Origin: Thalassospira mesophila
Lineage (GTDB): Bacteria > Pseudomonadota > Alphaproteobacteria > Rhodospirillales > Thalassospiraceae
Direction: 5' to 3'
Assembly: GCF_002115755.1 (NCBI RefSeq)
Contig: NZ_JFKA01000003.1
Span: forward strand, 310,001 to 374,000
DNA: 64,000 nucleotides
Shown: piece by piece, positions 27,166-35,683 of the stretch
How positions within the stretch are numbered: position 1 is the first letter of the stretch
Layout: each line of letters begins with the position of its first letter
The notes under the pieces: generated by a model
Seen by the model: the letters and a program-made list of their open reading frames with translations, nothing else
Told to the model about the DNA's origin: nothing
Database searches by the model: none
Program-made: the position numbers and the translations under genes

Positions 27166-29350
27166 GCCTTCAGGCCTGCCATTGGACGGCGCAACCGTAA
27201 TGGCCACGCTGGTAGACGAAGGACTGGCCCTGATGGCCGGGGTGGGCAGTGCCATGCCTGCCACGATTGATGTGTATTTAAACGGGTCGCCTGAGGCAAA
27301 GGTTCAGGCATCCATGATCAGCTGGCGTCGTAACGATAGTTCGGCCGACTCAGCGTTTGGTTTTATTGCCCTGTTACCCCTTAAAAATGTTAGTGGCGGC
27401 CGATTGAAAAAGGTGGTGTTTCGCCGCCCCGGTCACCCGGCCGAGTATGCCATTGAAAGCCGCGGGCAGGGGCTGGAGGCTATTTTATCGGCTGTCGCCG
27501 ACCAGTCGGGATCCAGTTTTGCCGGTGTGATGGATGGCGTAATCGAGGCCTTGCTGGCAGGTAAAACCAACAGGAAACGGTTGCGCACAGTTGCAGCACT
27601 GGTGCGTATTGCGGCAAAAAGTAACGGTTTTGTCGAAGTTCTGGGCGGCCTTGAAGAAAACGAACTTTATATTCAGGGGTGGTCCAGCAATTTCCCCCAT
27701 GGTCGTACCCGCGTTATTGCCATTGAAGACGGGCCGGTCCTTGCCGAATTGACCAGTGCCGAATTTCAACGGGATGACCTAGGTGAAGATGCCACCGGCG
27801 TTGTCGGGTTGCTTGCAACCGAACGGGTTGTGAAGCCGGAAAAACTGCAACGGGTCTATTTTCGCGGCCGCGATGGCTGGTTTGGTATCGAAGTTTACCA
27901 GCAACGTGTTCTGGTGGCCCCGCGCGATGTGCCGGCCCATATCCGGTCGGTTCTGGGGCGGGTTAAAGCACCTGATAACATTCGTGAACAGATGCAACTG
28001 GCCGCCCACCGGTTTGATGGCCGTGATACGGTTTCCGATCTTGAACGCCCGATACGGGTCGGCATTGATTTTGCCCTGGTGATTGAAGGCAGTGGGGTTC
28101 TGGTTTCGGGCTGGATGCTGGACCCGGATCGCGGGGTGAACGAAATTAGCCTGCGGGTCGGTCAGGATAGCATTCGTATCGATGATGCCTGGACACGGCA
28201 AACGCGCCCGGATGTTACCGAAGCCTTTTTAAATGATCCGATGTTTGCGGGTATGAATTCGGCCCGTAACAGCCACGGTTTTCTGGTGTTTTGTCCCCTT
28301 TCGGAAACACCGGCATCTGATCAGCCGATATATCTGGAATTTGATATTACCGACAGTTTCCCGGCTTACTGCCCGCTTAATCCAACACGCGCATCGGCAC
28401 GGCAGGCCCTGTCACGGGTGTTGCCGTCGCTTGACCCGCGTTCCGTTACGGCATCTAGCAGCATTGAACGCCAATTTGGCCCGATGTTGCAAAATATGAC
28501 GGCACAAAGCCCCTTTGCGATTGATGTACATGATATTGGCAAGTTTGATGAAAACGCGCCGGTTACCCTGATCGTTGGTGCGGATGACACAATCGGCGAC
28601 ATGGGTGTAACCATTGCCCTGTTGGGGCTGGATCCTGAAACCCGGAAATTACCCATCGTTATCGCCGGTCCGGCCGAAAGTTTTGACCAGGTTGGCAGCG
28701 ACATGCTGCGTCTGGCGGCTTTTTACAAACTGAATGTACGATTTGTTTTTGCCGAAGGCGTCGAGGATTTTTGCGATGCGCTGGAAGTCGGCGTGAAAGC
28801 AACAAAATCCGAAGCGGTCTGTCTGATGTCGGTCCATGTTTTACCGCGTGAGAAAGGCTGGTTTGGTCCGCTTTTAAATGCGTATCGCAAGCGTGGCAGC
28901 AAGGGGGCCGTGTGCCCGACCATCCTGTTTGAAGATGATTCCGTGCGCTGGGCCGGCACCTGGATCGAAGAAGGGCCGGAAGGAAAATATCTGGCGGATC
29001 GTTTTGTTGGCTATCCCCGTGCTGTTCTGACCGATGCCGAGCCCTGCGAAGTCAGTGCCGGGACGGTCGAATGCTGCATTCTGCCGCGCTCGGCATTTCT
29101 GGATGTTAAGGGGTTTACCCGCGGTTATATCGGCCCGTCCGAAAAGGGGTTGGATATTGCGCTTAAATTGCGCATGGCCGGGACGTCATCCTACTGGCTA
29201 CCGGAAGTCGAAGTATTGGGCAGTGAACAATCCATAACGTCCACGCCCGCCTGGGAGGAACTCTCGCATCGTTTGGACCGCTGGGCGTTTGATCGCCGTT
29301 GGTCTTTGGTCGTTTCAAATTTGCGGAGCCACAATCATGCCGTCGACTGA
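27158..29350 (+). CDS. Paralogue of the GT2 protein at 19678 with degenerate (probably inactive) GT2 domain
   Basis: 730 residues, colinear with the 745-residue protein at 19678. The GW module 'GVLVSGWMLDPD' is at about 313 (318 there). The GT-A-like domain starts at 'PVTLIVGADDT' (about 467; 466 there), and 'VCPTILFEDDSVRWAG' mirrors 'VGPKLLFEDGSLQHAG'. The catalytic positions differ: 'AMLNSDI' is replaced by 'CLMSVHV', and 'IGDYEDSDLCLKI' by 'IGPSEKGLDIALKL', so the DxD-type metal site and the acidic base are gone. I infer a pseudo-glycosyltransferase that may act as a partner or scaffold of its paralogue. AGGAGA precedes ATG 27158. It overlaps rfbA by 8 bases and the next GT4 by 14. Confidence 0.75.
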   Translation: MSEPSGLPLDGATVMATLVDEGLALMAGVGSAMPATIDVYLNGSPEAKVQASMISWRRNDSSADSAFGFIALLPLKNVSGGRLKKVVFRRPGHPAEYAIESRGQGLEAILSAVADQSGSSFAGVMDGVIEALLAGKTNRKRLRTVAALVRIAAKSNGFVEVLGGLEENELYIQGWSSNFPHGRTRVIAIEDGPVLAELTSAEFQRDDLGEDATGVVGLLATERVVKPEKLQRVYFRGRDGWFGIEVYQQRVLVAPRDVPAHIRSVLGRVKAPDNIREQMQLAAHRFDGRDTVSDLERPIRVGIDFALVIEGSGVLVSGWMLDPDRGVNEISLRVGQDSIRIDDAWTRQTRPDVTEAFLNDPMFAGMNSARNSHGFLVFCPLSETPASDQPIYLEFDITDSFPAYCPLNPTRASARQALSRVLPSLDPRSVTASSSIERQFGPMLQNMTAQSPFAIDVHDIGKFDENAPVTLIVGADDTIGDMGVTIALLGLDPETRKLPIVIAGPAESFDQVGSDMLRLAAFYKLNVRFVFAEGVEDFCDALEVGVKATKSEAVCLMSVHVLPREKGWFGPLLNAYRKRGSKGAVCPTILFEDDSVRWAGTWIEEGPEGKYLADRFVGYPRAVLTDAEPCEVSAGTVECCILPRSAFLDVKGFTRGYIGPSEKGLDIALKLRMAGTSSYWLPEVEVLGSEQSITSTPAWEELSHRLDRWAFDRRWSLVVSNLRSHNHAVD

Positions 29351-30662
29351 TTTGCGTGTGCTGGTCATCTCCCATGGTCACCCCAGCCTGTCGTTGGGCG
29401 GGGCCGAGGTCGGGTCTTATAACCTGCATAAGGGATTAAACGAACTCGACGGTGTCGAGAGCTTTTATCTGGCCCGTGTGGGCCACCCGGTGCCGCGCCA
29501 CGGGGCATCGGCCCTGATGAGCCTGCGCCAGAAAGACAATGAAATTCTGTATCACGCGGAAAATTACGATCATTTTCTGCTATCAAACCGCAGCACCAAC
29601 GAAATCGACCGTGATTTGCTGCGTTTTGTAAAAGACTACAACCCCGATGTGGTGCATTTCCACCATGTGTTGGGTTTGGGCATGGAAACCATCTATGCGG
29701 TGCGTGAAGCGCTGCCCGATGCGGCCATATTCTTTACATTCCACGAATTTTTAACCATGTGCCACAATCACGGACAAATGGTTAAAAGTGGCGGGCAAAA
29801 ACTGTGTAACCGGGCCAGCCCGATTGAATGCAATGGCTGTTTCCCCGGTATATCGCCGGCATCATTCCTGCGCCGCGAACGGTTTATCAAATCGATGCTG
29901 GATCTGGCCGATCATTATGTGTCGCCCAGCCAGTTTCTGGCCGACCGGTTTATCGACTGGGGTCTTGATGCCGACAAAATGTCGGTGATTGAAAATGGCC
30001 TTGATATTGAAAAAAAGGCCACCATTCGCCCGCTGACCAAGGCGCAGCCGCGCCGTTCGCGCTTTGCCTTTTTTGGCCAGTTGACGATGTTCAAGGGGGC
30101 CGATGTGCTGCTTGATGCGGTGGGGCGTGTGCCAGAATCCATCTGGGGAGATGACGCCCGCCTGATGATCTTTGGTGGCAACCTTGACCGGCAACCCCTT
30201 GAATATCAGGAAAAAGTCAAAGACCTGATTGAGAAGGCCGGCGAACGGGTTCGCTTTTATGGCGCGTATCAAAACACCGAAATGCCGCGCCTGATGGAAA
30301 TGGCCGACTGGACCATTATTCCCTCCACCTGGTGGGAAAACTCGCCCATCGTTATTCAGGAAGCCTTCTTTCATGGGCGCCCCATGATCGCCAGTAACAT
30401 TGGCGGCATGGCCGAAAAAATTGAAGACGGGGTTAATGGCGTACATTTCCGCGTTGGCAGTGCCGAAGATCTGGCGGACCGCCTGATTGAATGCCTGACC
30501 GACAAAACATTGTGGGACCGGATGCATGACGGAATTCGTCGCGCACCGACCTATATCGACTGCGCAAAACAGCATCTTGCGCAGTATCGGGGGGTTCTTG
30601 AAAACCGCCCGTCCGTTGCTGCATCCAATGTGGCTCCGCAACAATCCGTGGTCGGGGCGTGA
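29337..30662 (+). CDS. GT4-family glycosyltransferase, paralogue of the one at 23090
   Basis: 441 residues. 'VLVISHGHPSLSLGGAEVGSYNL', 'DVVHFHHVLGLGMETIYAV' and 'FTFHEFLTMCHNHGQMV' align with the GT4 at 23090. A Cys-rich insert 'CNRASPIECNGCFPG' is specific to this copy and resembles a small metal-knuckle found in some GT4 enzymes. The C-terminal half has 'FFGQLTMFKGADVLLDA' and E-x7-E 'WWENSPIVIQEAF'. GGAG lies about 10 bases before ATG 29337, which overlaps the end of the pseudo-GT2 gene. It is the last gene of the tightly packed block that began at 19678; a 111-base gap follows. Confidence 0.9.
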   Translation: MPSTDLRVLVISHGHPSLSLGGAEVGSYNLHKGLNELDGVESFYLARVGHPVPRHGASALMSLRQKDNEILYHAENYDHFLLSNRSTNEIDRDLLRFVKDYNPDVVHFHHVLGLGMETIYAVREALPDAAIFFTFHEFLTMCHNHGQMVKSGGQKLCNRASPIECNGCFPGISPASFLRRERFIKSMLDLADHYVSPSQFLADRFIDWGLDADKMSVIENGLDIEKKATIRPLTKAQPRRSRFAFFGQLTMFKGADVLLDAVGRVPESIWGDDARLMIFGGNLDRQPLEYQEKVKDLIEKAGERVRFYGAYQNTEMPRLMEMADWTIIPSTWWENSPIVIQEAFFHGRPMIASNIGGMAEKIEDGVNGVHFRVGSAEDLADRLIECLTDKTLWDRMHDGIRRAPTYIDCAKQHLAQYRGVLENRPSVAASNVAPQQSVVGA

Positions 30663-30773
30663 TGGCATGTGTCACCCCTTGAAGCGGCCGGAACGTTAAC
30701 CACGCCATAGAGCGAACAGGTTGCCGGTGAGGGTAAAATCAACACCGGTCCATCAACTGCAAGGAGAAATACC

Positions 30774-31961
30774 ATGGCGCGCGTCCTCGTAATGATTCCC
30801 TCGGGCGAAGTCTACGACCATGATTGTGTCCGCTGGTACAATTACCGTGATGTTCAAAAAAGCATCGACCACTATCACAATATCGGTGATGCCTTTGTGT
30901 TCGATTCATCGCTGAAGCTGATGAATTTTGACAAGCTGGGTGTGTTGCCGATTGCCGATCCGAAGATGGAAGACATCGACCGCCTGCGCGAAGAATATGA
31001 TTATGTTTTTCTGCGCGGATCGAACTATATCCATTCGCATATGGACTGGCGCAATACCATTGCCGTGCTTAAACGCCTGAAATTGCCAGTTCTTGGCTTT
31101 GGCATTGGCGCGCAGGCCCCGGTCAAGGGCAAGCTGGAACTTTCAGAGCAAACCAAAACCGTGCTGCACATGATGGCGGATTCAACCACATCCATCGGTG
31201 TGCGCGGGGCCTATACCGCGCAGGTTTTGTGGGACATTGGCATCACCAATGTGCGCATTATCGGGTGTCCGACAGCGTTTCGGGCCAATAATCCGAACAT
31301 GCGCATTCAGTTGCCAGAGCTTGATAGCGTTCACAATGTTGGCGTCACCCTGCGCCGTGAAGTTTCCCCGGCTTATGCCCAGGATATCAAACGGTATCTG
31401 ACCTTCCATCGCGATCTGGTCAAGGAACTTGCCAACCGGTTTGATGTAACCCTGATGGCGCAGGGCGAACCCGAAGAAAAGAAACTGGTCTTTGGCACCG
31501 ATGCCCAGAAACAGGAAGCTATGCAGGCCCTTAAAGACAATGACTGGGTCAAGAACTGGTATCTTGATGACACGATGGAAAAGCTGTATCGCGAAAAGCT
31601 GTTTTATTCCGATGTGGTGTCCGATTACGAAGATCTGGTTCGGACCAAGGATTGCGTGCTGGGCTATCGGTTGCACGGCAACTTGATGGCGCTGTCCAAC
31701 GGTGTGCCGTCGGTTTATTTCACCTATGACAGCCGCACCGTCGAATTTGCCGAAACCTATCAGATCCCCAGCTATGACGTGTTCTCGCAAAAGGACTTCG
31801 TGCTGGAAGATTACTGGGACCAGTCCCTGTTTGACAAATTCAACCGCGCCTGGTTCCAGACCTATCGTGAAATGCAGTTGTTCCTGAGTGAAAACAATAT
31901 CGATCACAAGATGGTTGATGTTATGAATTCTCAGGGTCAGGTGCAGCGAAAAGTTGCGTAG
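30774..31961 (+). CDS. Polysaccharide pyruvyl transferase family protein (copy 1)
   Basis: 395 residues. The family transfers pyruvate from phosphoenolpyruvate to make a ketal on a sugar of a surface polysaccharide. 'YHNIGDAFVFDSS' opens the fold, and 'FLRGSNYIHSHMDW' and 'GFGIGAQAP' follow. 'IGVRGAYTAQVLWDIGITNVRIIGCPTAF' and 'VLGYRLHGNLMALSNGVPSVYFTYDSR' are the family's hallmark stretches, including the conserved Arg-Leu-His-Gly. AAGGAGA sits 6 bases before the ATG. It lies between the GT4 and galE, with about 100-base gaps on each side, so it may have its own promoter. A paralogue is at 33172. Confidence 0.87.
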   Translation: MARVLVMIPSGEVYDHDCVRWYNYRDVQKSIDHYHNIGDAFVFDSSLKLMNFDKLGVLPIADPKMEDIDRLREEYDYVFLRGSNYIHSHMDWRNTIAVLKRLKLPVLGFGIGAQAPVKGKLELSEQTKTVLHMMADSTTSIGVRGAYTAQVLWDIGITNVRIIGCPTAFRANNPNMRIQLPELDSVHNVGVTLRREVSPAYAQDIKRYLTFHRDLVKELANRFDVTLMAQGEPEEKKLVFGTDAQKQEAMQALKDNDWVKNWYLDDTMEKLYREKLFYSDVVSDYEDLVRTKDCVLGYRLHGNLMALSNGVPSVYFTYDSRTVEFAETYQIPSYDVFSQKDFVLEDYWDQSLFDKFNRAWFQTYREMQLFLSENNIDHKMVDVMNSQGQVQRKVA

Positions 31962-31968
31962 ATTTGTT

Positions 31969-31997
31969 GGCATTGTCGTCGTTCGGGCGACAATGCC
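31969..31997 (+). other. Stem-loop between pyruvyl transferase 1 and galE
   Basis: GGCATTGTCG (31969-31978) and CGACAATGCC (31988-31997) form a perfect 10-bp stem with a 9-base loop, 8 bases after the stop codon. No T run follows, so it may be a processing or mRNA-stability element rather than a full terminator. Confidence 0.5.
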
Positions 31998-32062
31998 TCC
32001 TTCCGGATAAGGATCAATCGCAGGGTTGAGACGGAAAAATCTGCATTTTAGGAGTAAACAAG

Positions 32063-33058
32063 ATGATAGTACTGGTTACCGGCGGCGCCGGTTATATCGG
32101 CAGCCACGCAGCGTTGGCCTTGCTTGATGCGGGCAGAAAAGTTGTGGTTCTGGACAATTTGTCACAAGGGTATCGTTGGGCCGTTCCTGAAAATGCAATA
32201 TTCGTTGAAGGGGATTGCGGCGATATTGATCTGGTAAACCGAATTATTCGGGAACACAGCATTACCGCGATCATGCACTTTGCCGGATCGATCATTGTTC
32301 CTGAATCTGTGATGTATCCACTCGATTATTACTATAACAACACTGTCAACTCGCGGGCCTTGGCACAGGCTGCCGTGGATTCCGGTGTAAAACATTTCAT
32401 CTTTTCATCAACGGCTGGCGTTTACGGCGAGCCTGAAAAGACACCTATCCTGGAAGATTTTCCGTCCAAGCCGATATCGCCTTACGGCACGTCAAAGATG
32501 ATGACGGAAAAAATGCTGCAGGATTCAACTGTTGCCTATGATTTGAACTATGTCGCGCTGCGCTATTTTAATGTCGCAGGTGCCGATCCGTCCGGGCGCG
32601 CCGGGCAAACATCGCGCAAGGCAACGCATCTGATTAAAATTGCCAGTCAGGCCGCAAGCGGCAGCCGCAGCCATTTGGACGTTTTTGGCGATGATTACCC
32701 CACCCATGACGGGACCTGTATTCGCGATTATATCCATGTCAGCGACCTTGCCGATGCCCATGTCCTGGCGTTGAAATATCTTGAAGATGGCGGCGAAAGC
32801 GATGTCATGAACTGTGGGTATGGTTCCGGCTTTTCCGTCTACGAGGTGATTAATGCGGTCAAACGTGTTTCGGGTACCGATTTTCCCGTTAAATTGGCAG
32901 AACGCCGCCTCGGCGACCCGGCGGCATTGATTGCCGGGGCGGATCGTATTCGCGCGAAACTGGGCTGGTCGCCCAAATATGACAATCTTGACGTGATTGT
33001 TGAACATGCCCTGGCATGGGAAGAAAGCCTTAAACAGCGCGAAACCACGGCGGCCTAA
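32063..33058 (+). CDS. galE: UDP-glucose 4-epimerase
   Basis: 331 residues, extended short-chain dehydrogenase. 'VLVTGGAGYIGSHAALAL' binds NAD. 'FSSTAGVYGEPEKTPI' and 'SPYGTSKMMTEKML' supply the catalytic Ser/Thr and Tyr-x-x-x-Lys, and 'ALRYFNVAGADPSGRAG' is the GalE signature. It interconverts UDP-glucose and UDP-galactose, giving the galactose donor that pyruvyl transferases commonly modify after incorporation. AGGAG lies about 8 bases before the ATG. It is flanked by the two pyruvyl transferase genes. Confidence 0.94.
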   Translation: MIVLVTGGAGYIGSHAALALLDAGRKVVVLDNLSQGYRWAVPENAIFVEGDCGDIDLVNRIIREHSITAIMHFAGSIIVPESVMYPLDYYYNNTVNSRALAQAAVDSGVKHFIFSSTAGVYGEPEKTPILEDFPSKPISPYGTSKMMTEKMLQDSTVAYDLNYVALRYFNVAGADPSGRAGQTSRKATHLIKIASQAASGSRSHLDVFGDDYPTHDGTCIRDYIHVSDLADAHVLALKYLEDGGESDVMNCGYGSGFSVYEVINAVKRVSGTDFPVKLAERRLGDPAALIAGADRIRAKLGWSPKYDNLDVIVEHALAWEESLKQRETTAA

Positions 33059-33171
33059 GGCACGGTGCCAACCGGCAACACCATAGTTAAATACAGAACA
33101 TAGCGACACGAGCAACCGCAGAAACGCTGCTAAAAAACAAGCGGCGATCTGCGAAACCGCAGGAGTTCTAA

Positions 33172-34380
33172 ATGACTAGCCAGACCATTTCGGGGTCGGC
33201 CAGAAGGCCACGCATTGGCGTTTTGATGCCCGCCGGCAAGGTTGTAAAAGGCAAGGGCGTTGTCACCCATACCTTTGGGTCGCCCCAACGTGCAACCGAA
33301 CTGTTTACCAATATCGGCGACTGTTTTGTCTATGACAGTTCGCTGCGTATTCTTGATTATGCCGAGCTTTACCCGATTTACGGCCAAAGCAGTGGCGGCC
33401 TGAGTGAAGAGCAGATCGAGAAAATCAATACGCTTGATTACATCTTTTTGCGTGGATCGAACTATATCAATACCAACGGCCAGTGGGATGAAATTACCAG
33501 TGTGCTGGAAAAAACCAAAGTGCCGGTCATGGCATTTGGTATTGGTGTGCAGGTGCCTGACAATTCCGATGAATATGTCAATGATTCCACCAAACGCTTT
33601 TTGCAACTGATTGCAGATCGGTCAAAAACCGTTGGGGTGCGCGGGGCATTATCGCGCAAGGCCCTTAATTCAATCGGTATTAAAAATGTGCGGATTTTTG
33701 GCTGCCCGACGGCCTTTCGTCATTGCAAGCCGGAACTGAAGTTTCCGCGCTTGAAAGCCGATGAAATTAAAAATCTGGGTTTTACCCTGCGCCGCAAAAC
33801 CCACGGCTTTGCCATGTTGCAGCGTTACATGTTGCGCACTTTGTCCGAAAAATACCGCACCGAAATTTTGTGTGCTGGCGAGCTTGAAGAAAAAGCCATT
33901 TTCTATGCCCGCAGCAATCTGGTGGAAAACCCCAAACAGGTGATGGAAAAAGCCGTTAACAGCCTGATCAAGGAAAAATGGTTGTATGGCGAAAATGATC
34001 CGTTGCTGGATCTGTATCGGTCATCGCTAAGTGTTTTTGAAACCGTTAGCGATTTTGAAGCCGCCGAATGCCGACAGGATGCCGTCACCGGATTCCGCCT
34101 GCATGGCAATTTGCTGGCGTTGGCCAACGAGGTGCCCGCCCTTTACATCACCTACGATACCCGCACCCGCGAATTCGTTAAAACATTGGGTATTCCCCAT
34201 GTTGACGGGCGATATATCGACCGGTTTTCGTTCGAGGAAGCCTGGGACAATGCCGATTTTGGCACGTTTGAGAAGACCTACGCCGAACGGTTCAAGGATT
34301 TGCAAAAATTCCTTGATGAGAACGGCATGGCGCACCGTCTGGGCCAGAACCCGACCCCAAACCTGAGCAAGGCGGCGTGA
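33172..34380 (+). CDS. Polysaccharide pyruvyl transferase family protein (copy 2)
   Basis: 402 residues, paralogous along its length to the protein at 30774: 'FLRGSNYINTNGQWDE', 'MAFGIGVQVPDN', 'VGVRGALSRKALNSIGIKNV' then 'FGCPTAFRHC', and 'VTGFRLHGNLLALANEVPAL' with 'YITYDTRTREFV'. The two differ in the loop after 'NIGD' and in the middle segment, suggesting different acceptors. GGAG precedes the ATG by about 7 bases. A strong terminator follows, so this is the last gene of the main glycan locus. Confidence 0.87.
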   Translation: MTSQTISGSARRPRIGVLMPAGKVVKGKGVVTHTFGSPQRATELFTNIGDCFVYDSSLRILDYAELYPIYGQSSGGLSEEQIEKINTLDYIFLRGSNYINTNGQWDEITSVLEKTKVPVMAFGIGVQVPDNSDEYVNDSTKRFLQLIADRSKTVGVRGALSRKALNSIGIKNVRIFGCPTAFRHCKPELKFPRLKADEIKNLGFTLRRKTHGFAMLQRYMLRTLSEKYRTEILCAGELEEKAIFYARSNLVENPKQVMEKAVNSLIKEKWLYGENDPLLDLYRSSLSVFETVSDFEAAECRQDAVTGFRLHGNLLALANEVPALYITYDTRTREFVKTLGIPHVDGRYIDRFSFEEAWDNADFGTFEKTYAERFKDLQKFLDENGMAHRLGQNPTPNLSKAA

Positions 34381-34389
34381 CCATGACGA

Positions 34390-34437
34390 CGGGATGTGCA
34401 GGGTTCCCTCCATGCCCTGTACATCCCGGACTTTTTT
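34390..34437 (+). terminator. Rho-independent terminator after the second pyruvyl transferase gene
   Basis: CGGGATGTGCAGGG (34390-34403) pairs with CCCTGTACATCCCG (34415-34428), 14 bp with one G-U, followed by GACTTTTTT. It marks the end of the glycan transcript(s). Confidence 0.9.
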
Positions 34438-34466
34438 CCATCCCGAATATGTTGCGGATATAAACA

Positions 34467-35660
34467 GTGCATAGAAACGCAATCATCGGATTTTTGGGCA
34501 GTGCCGTTCTTGCGGTGGCAGCGGCGTGGGTTGTTCAATCCCACGGGGCGCAGGCCCTTGATGTGCGCTTGGCAGGCAACGAGAGTGTGCTGTTTGATAC
34601 CGCCGTTAATGCCTGTGATGACTCCCATTTGCCCGATGCCCCGGCGCGTGCTTTTCGCGACGGGCAGGGACGCATGGTGTTGTTTGCCCCTAATTTTCGC
34701 AATCGCGCCTTTGTCGGCCAAAATCTGGAAACCCTTCACAAGGATTGCAATAGCCGGTTTAAAGCCGCCGGAAAGGCCGACCCCGGAATGCTGGATGATC
34801 GCACCTGGTTGCACGCGATTTATACCGATGACGGCGAAACCGTTTATGCGCTGGGCAGTGCCAGTTTTATGCCCTATCGCCACGATATGCCGTGCAAGGG
34901 GGCGAAAAAACGCACCGATTGCTGGATCAACGGGCTGGTAACGTTAAAATCCACCGATGGCGGGCAGCATTTTACCTATCAGGCAAAACCGCCGCATCAT
35001 GCGCCGTTTCCGCCACCAATGACGTATCGCGATGACCGTAAACGCGCACCAAGCTATGTGACAGCCACCAACATTGTGCGCTGGAAGGGTTATCTTTATT
35101 CTATTGTCTGGCGGCGTGGCGTGGACTGGAAATCATCGCGCAATTGTTTGGCCCGTGCCAATGCCGATGACCCGTCGCGCTGGCAAATATGGGACGGCAA
35201 AAAGTTTGTCGATGCCGCGCGCTTAACGCCCGATAAGGGCTGGCAGGTATATCAGACCAATTGTGCCCGTGTTGGCCCTTACGGTTTAACATCCATTCGC
35301 GGCATTGTCCGCCACGAGGCCAGCAACACCTTTATTGCCGTTTACAAACACCGCCGTCGGCACAAGGACGGCACAAGCGAACACGGCATTTATTATTCGA
35401 CATCGAAAGACATGATCAAATGGTCGATGCCCAAAATGTTGCTGGCTGCCGACCTTAAACCCGATGCCGGGCCGGGTGATGCGTTTGTTGCCTATCCATC
35501 GATCATTGATGAAGACAGCAAGGACCGCATTTTTGGCACGGTGGATGGGCAGGCAAGCCTGCTTTACGTCAAACTGGTGCCGGTCAAACACAATGGAAAA
35601 TGGGCAATGACGCGCAAATTGATGCGCCAGCCGATAAGTTTTAACAGCGACGAAAAATAG
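34467..35660 (+). CDS. Secreted beta-propeller-like protein with Asp-box
   Basis: 397 residues starting at GTG 34467. Residues 1-30 are a Sec signal peptide ('IIGFLGSAVLAVAAAWVVQSHGAQA', cleavage likely after AQA). The mature part contains 'TLKSTDGGQHFTYQ', a clear Asp-box (Ser-x-Asp-x-Gly-x-x-Phe), and the looser 'YYSTSKDMIKWSMPKM', as in sialidase/BNR beta-propellers. At least six Cys occur in the mature protein, consistent with periplasmic or extracellular disulfides. I cannot see a full set of sialidase catalytic residues, so enzyme versus glycan-binding role is open. It lies between the pyruvyl transferase terminator and rfbC, 23 bases before the rfbC start, so it probably shares a transcript with rfbC. 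Confidence 0.65.
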   Translation: MHRNAIIGFLGSAVLAVAAAWVVQSHGAQALDVRLAGNESVLFDTAVNACDDSHLPDAPARAFRDGQGRMVLFAPNFRNRAFVGQNLETLHKDCNSRFKAAGKADPGMLDDRTWLHAIYTDDGETVYALGSASFMPYRHDMPCKGAKKRTDCWINGLVTLKSTDGGQHFTYQAKPPHHAPFPPPMTYRDDRKRAPSYVTATNIVRWKGYLYSIVWRRGVDWKSSRNCLARANADDPSRWQIWDGKKFVDAARLTPDKGWQVYQTNCARVGPYGLTSIRGIVRHEASNTFIAVYKHRRRHKDGTSEHGIYYSTSKDMIKWSMPKMLLAADLKPDAGPGDAFVAYPSIIDEDSKDRIFGTVDGQASLLYVKLVPVKHNGKWAMTRKLMRQPISFNSDEK

Positions 35661-35683
35661 ACCCCAAATCAAGGATGCGTACC

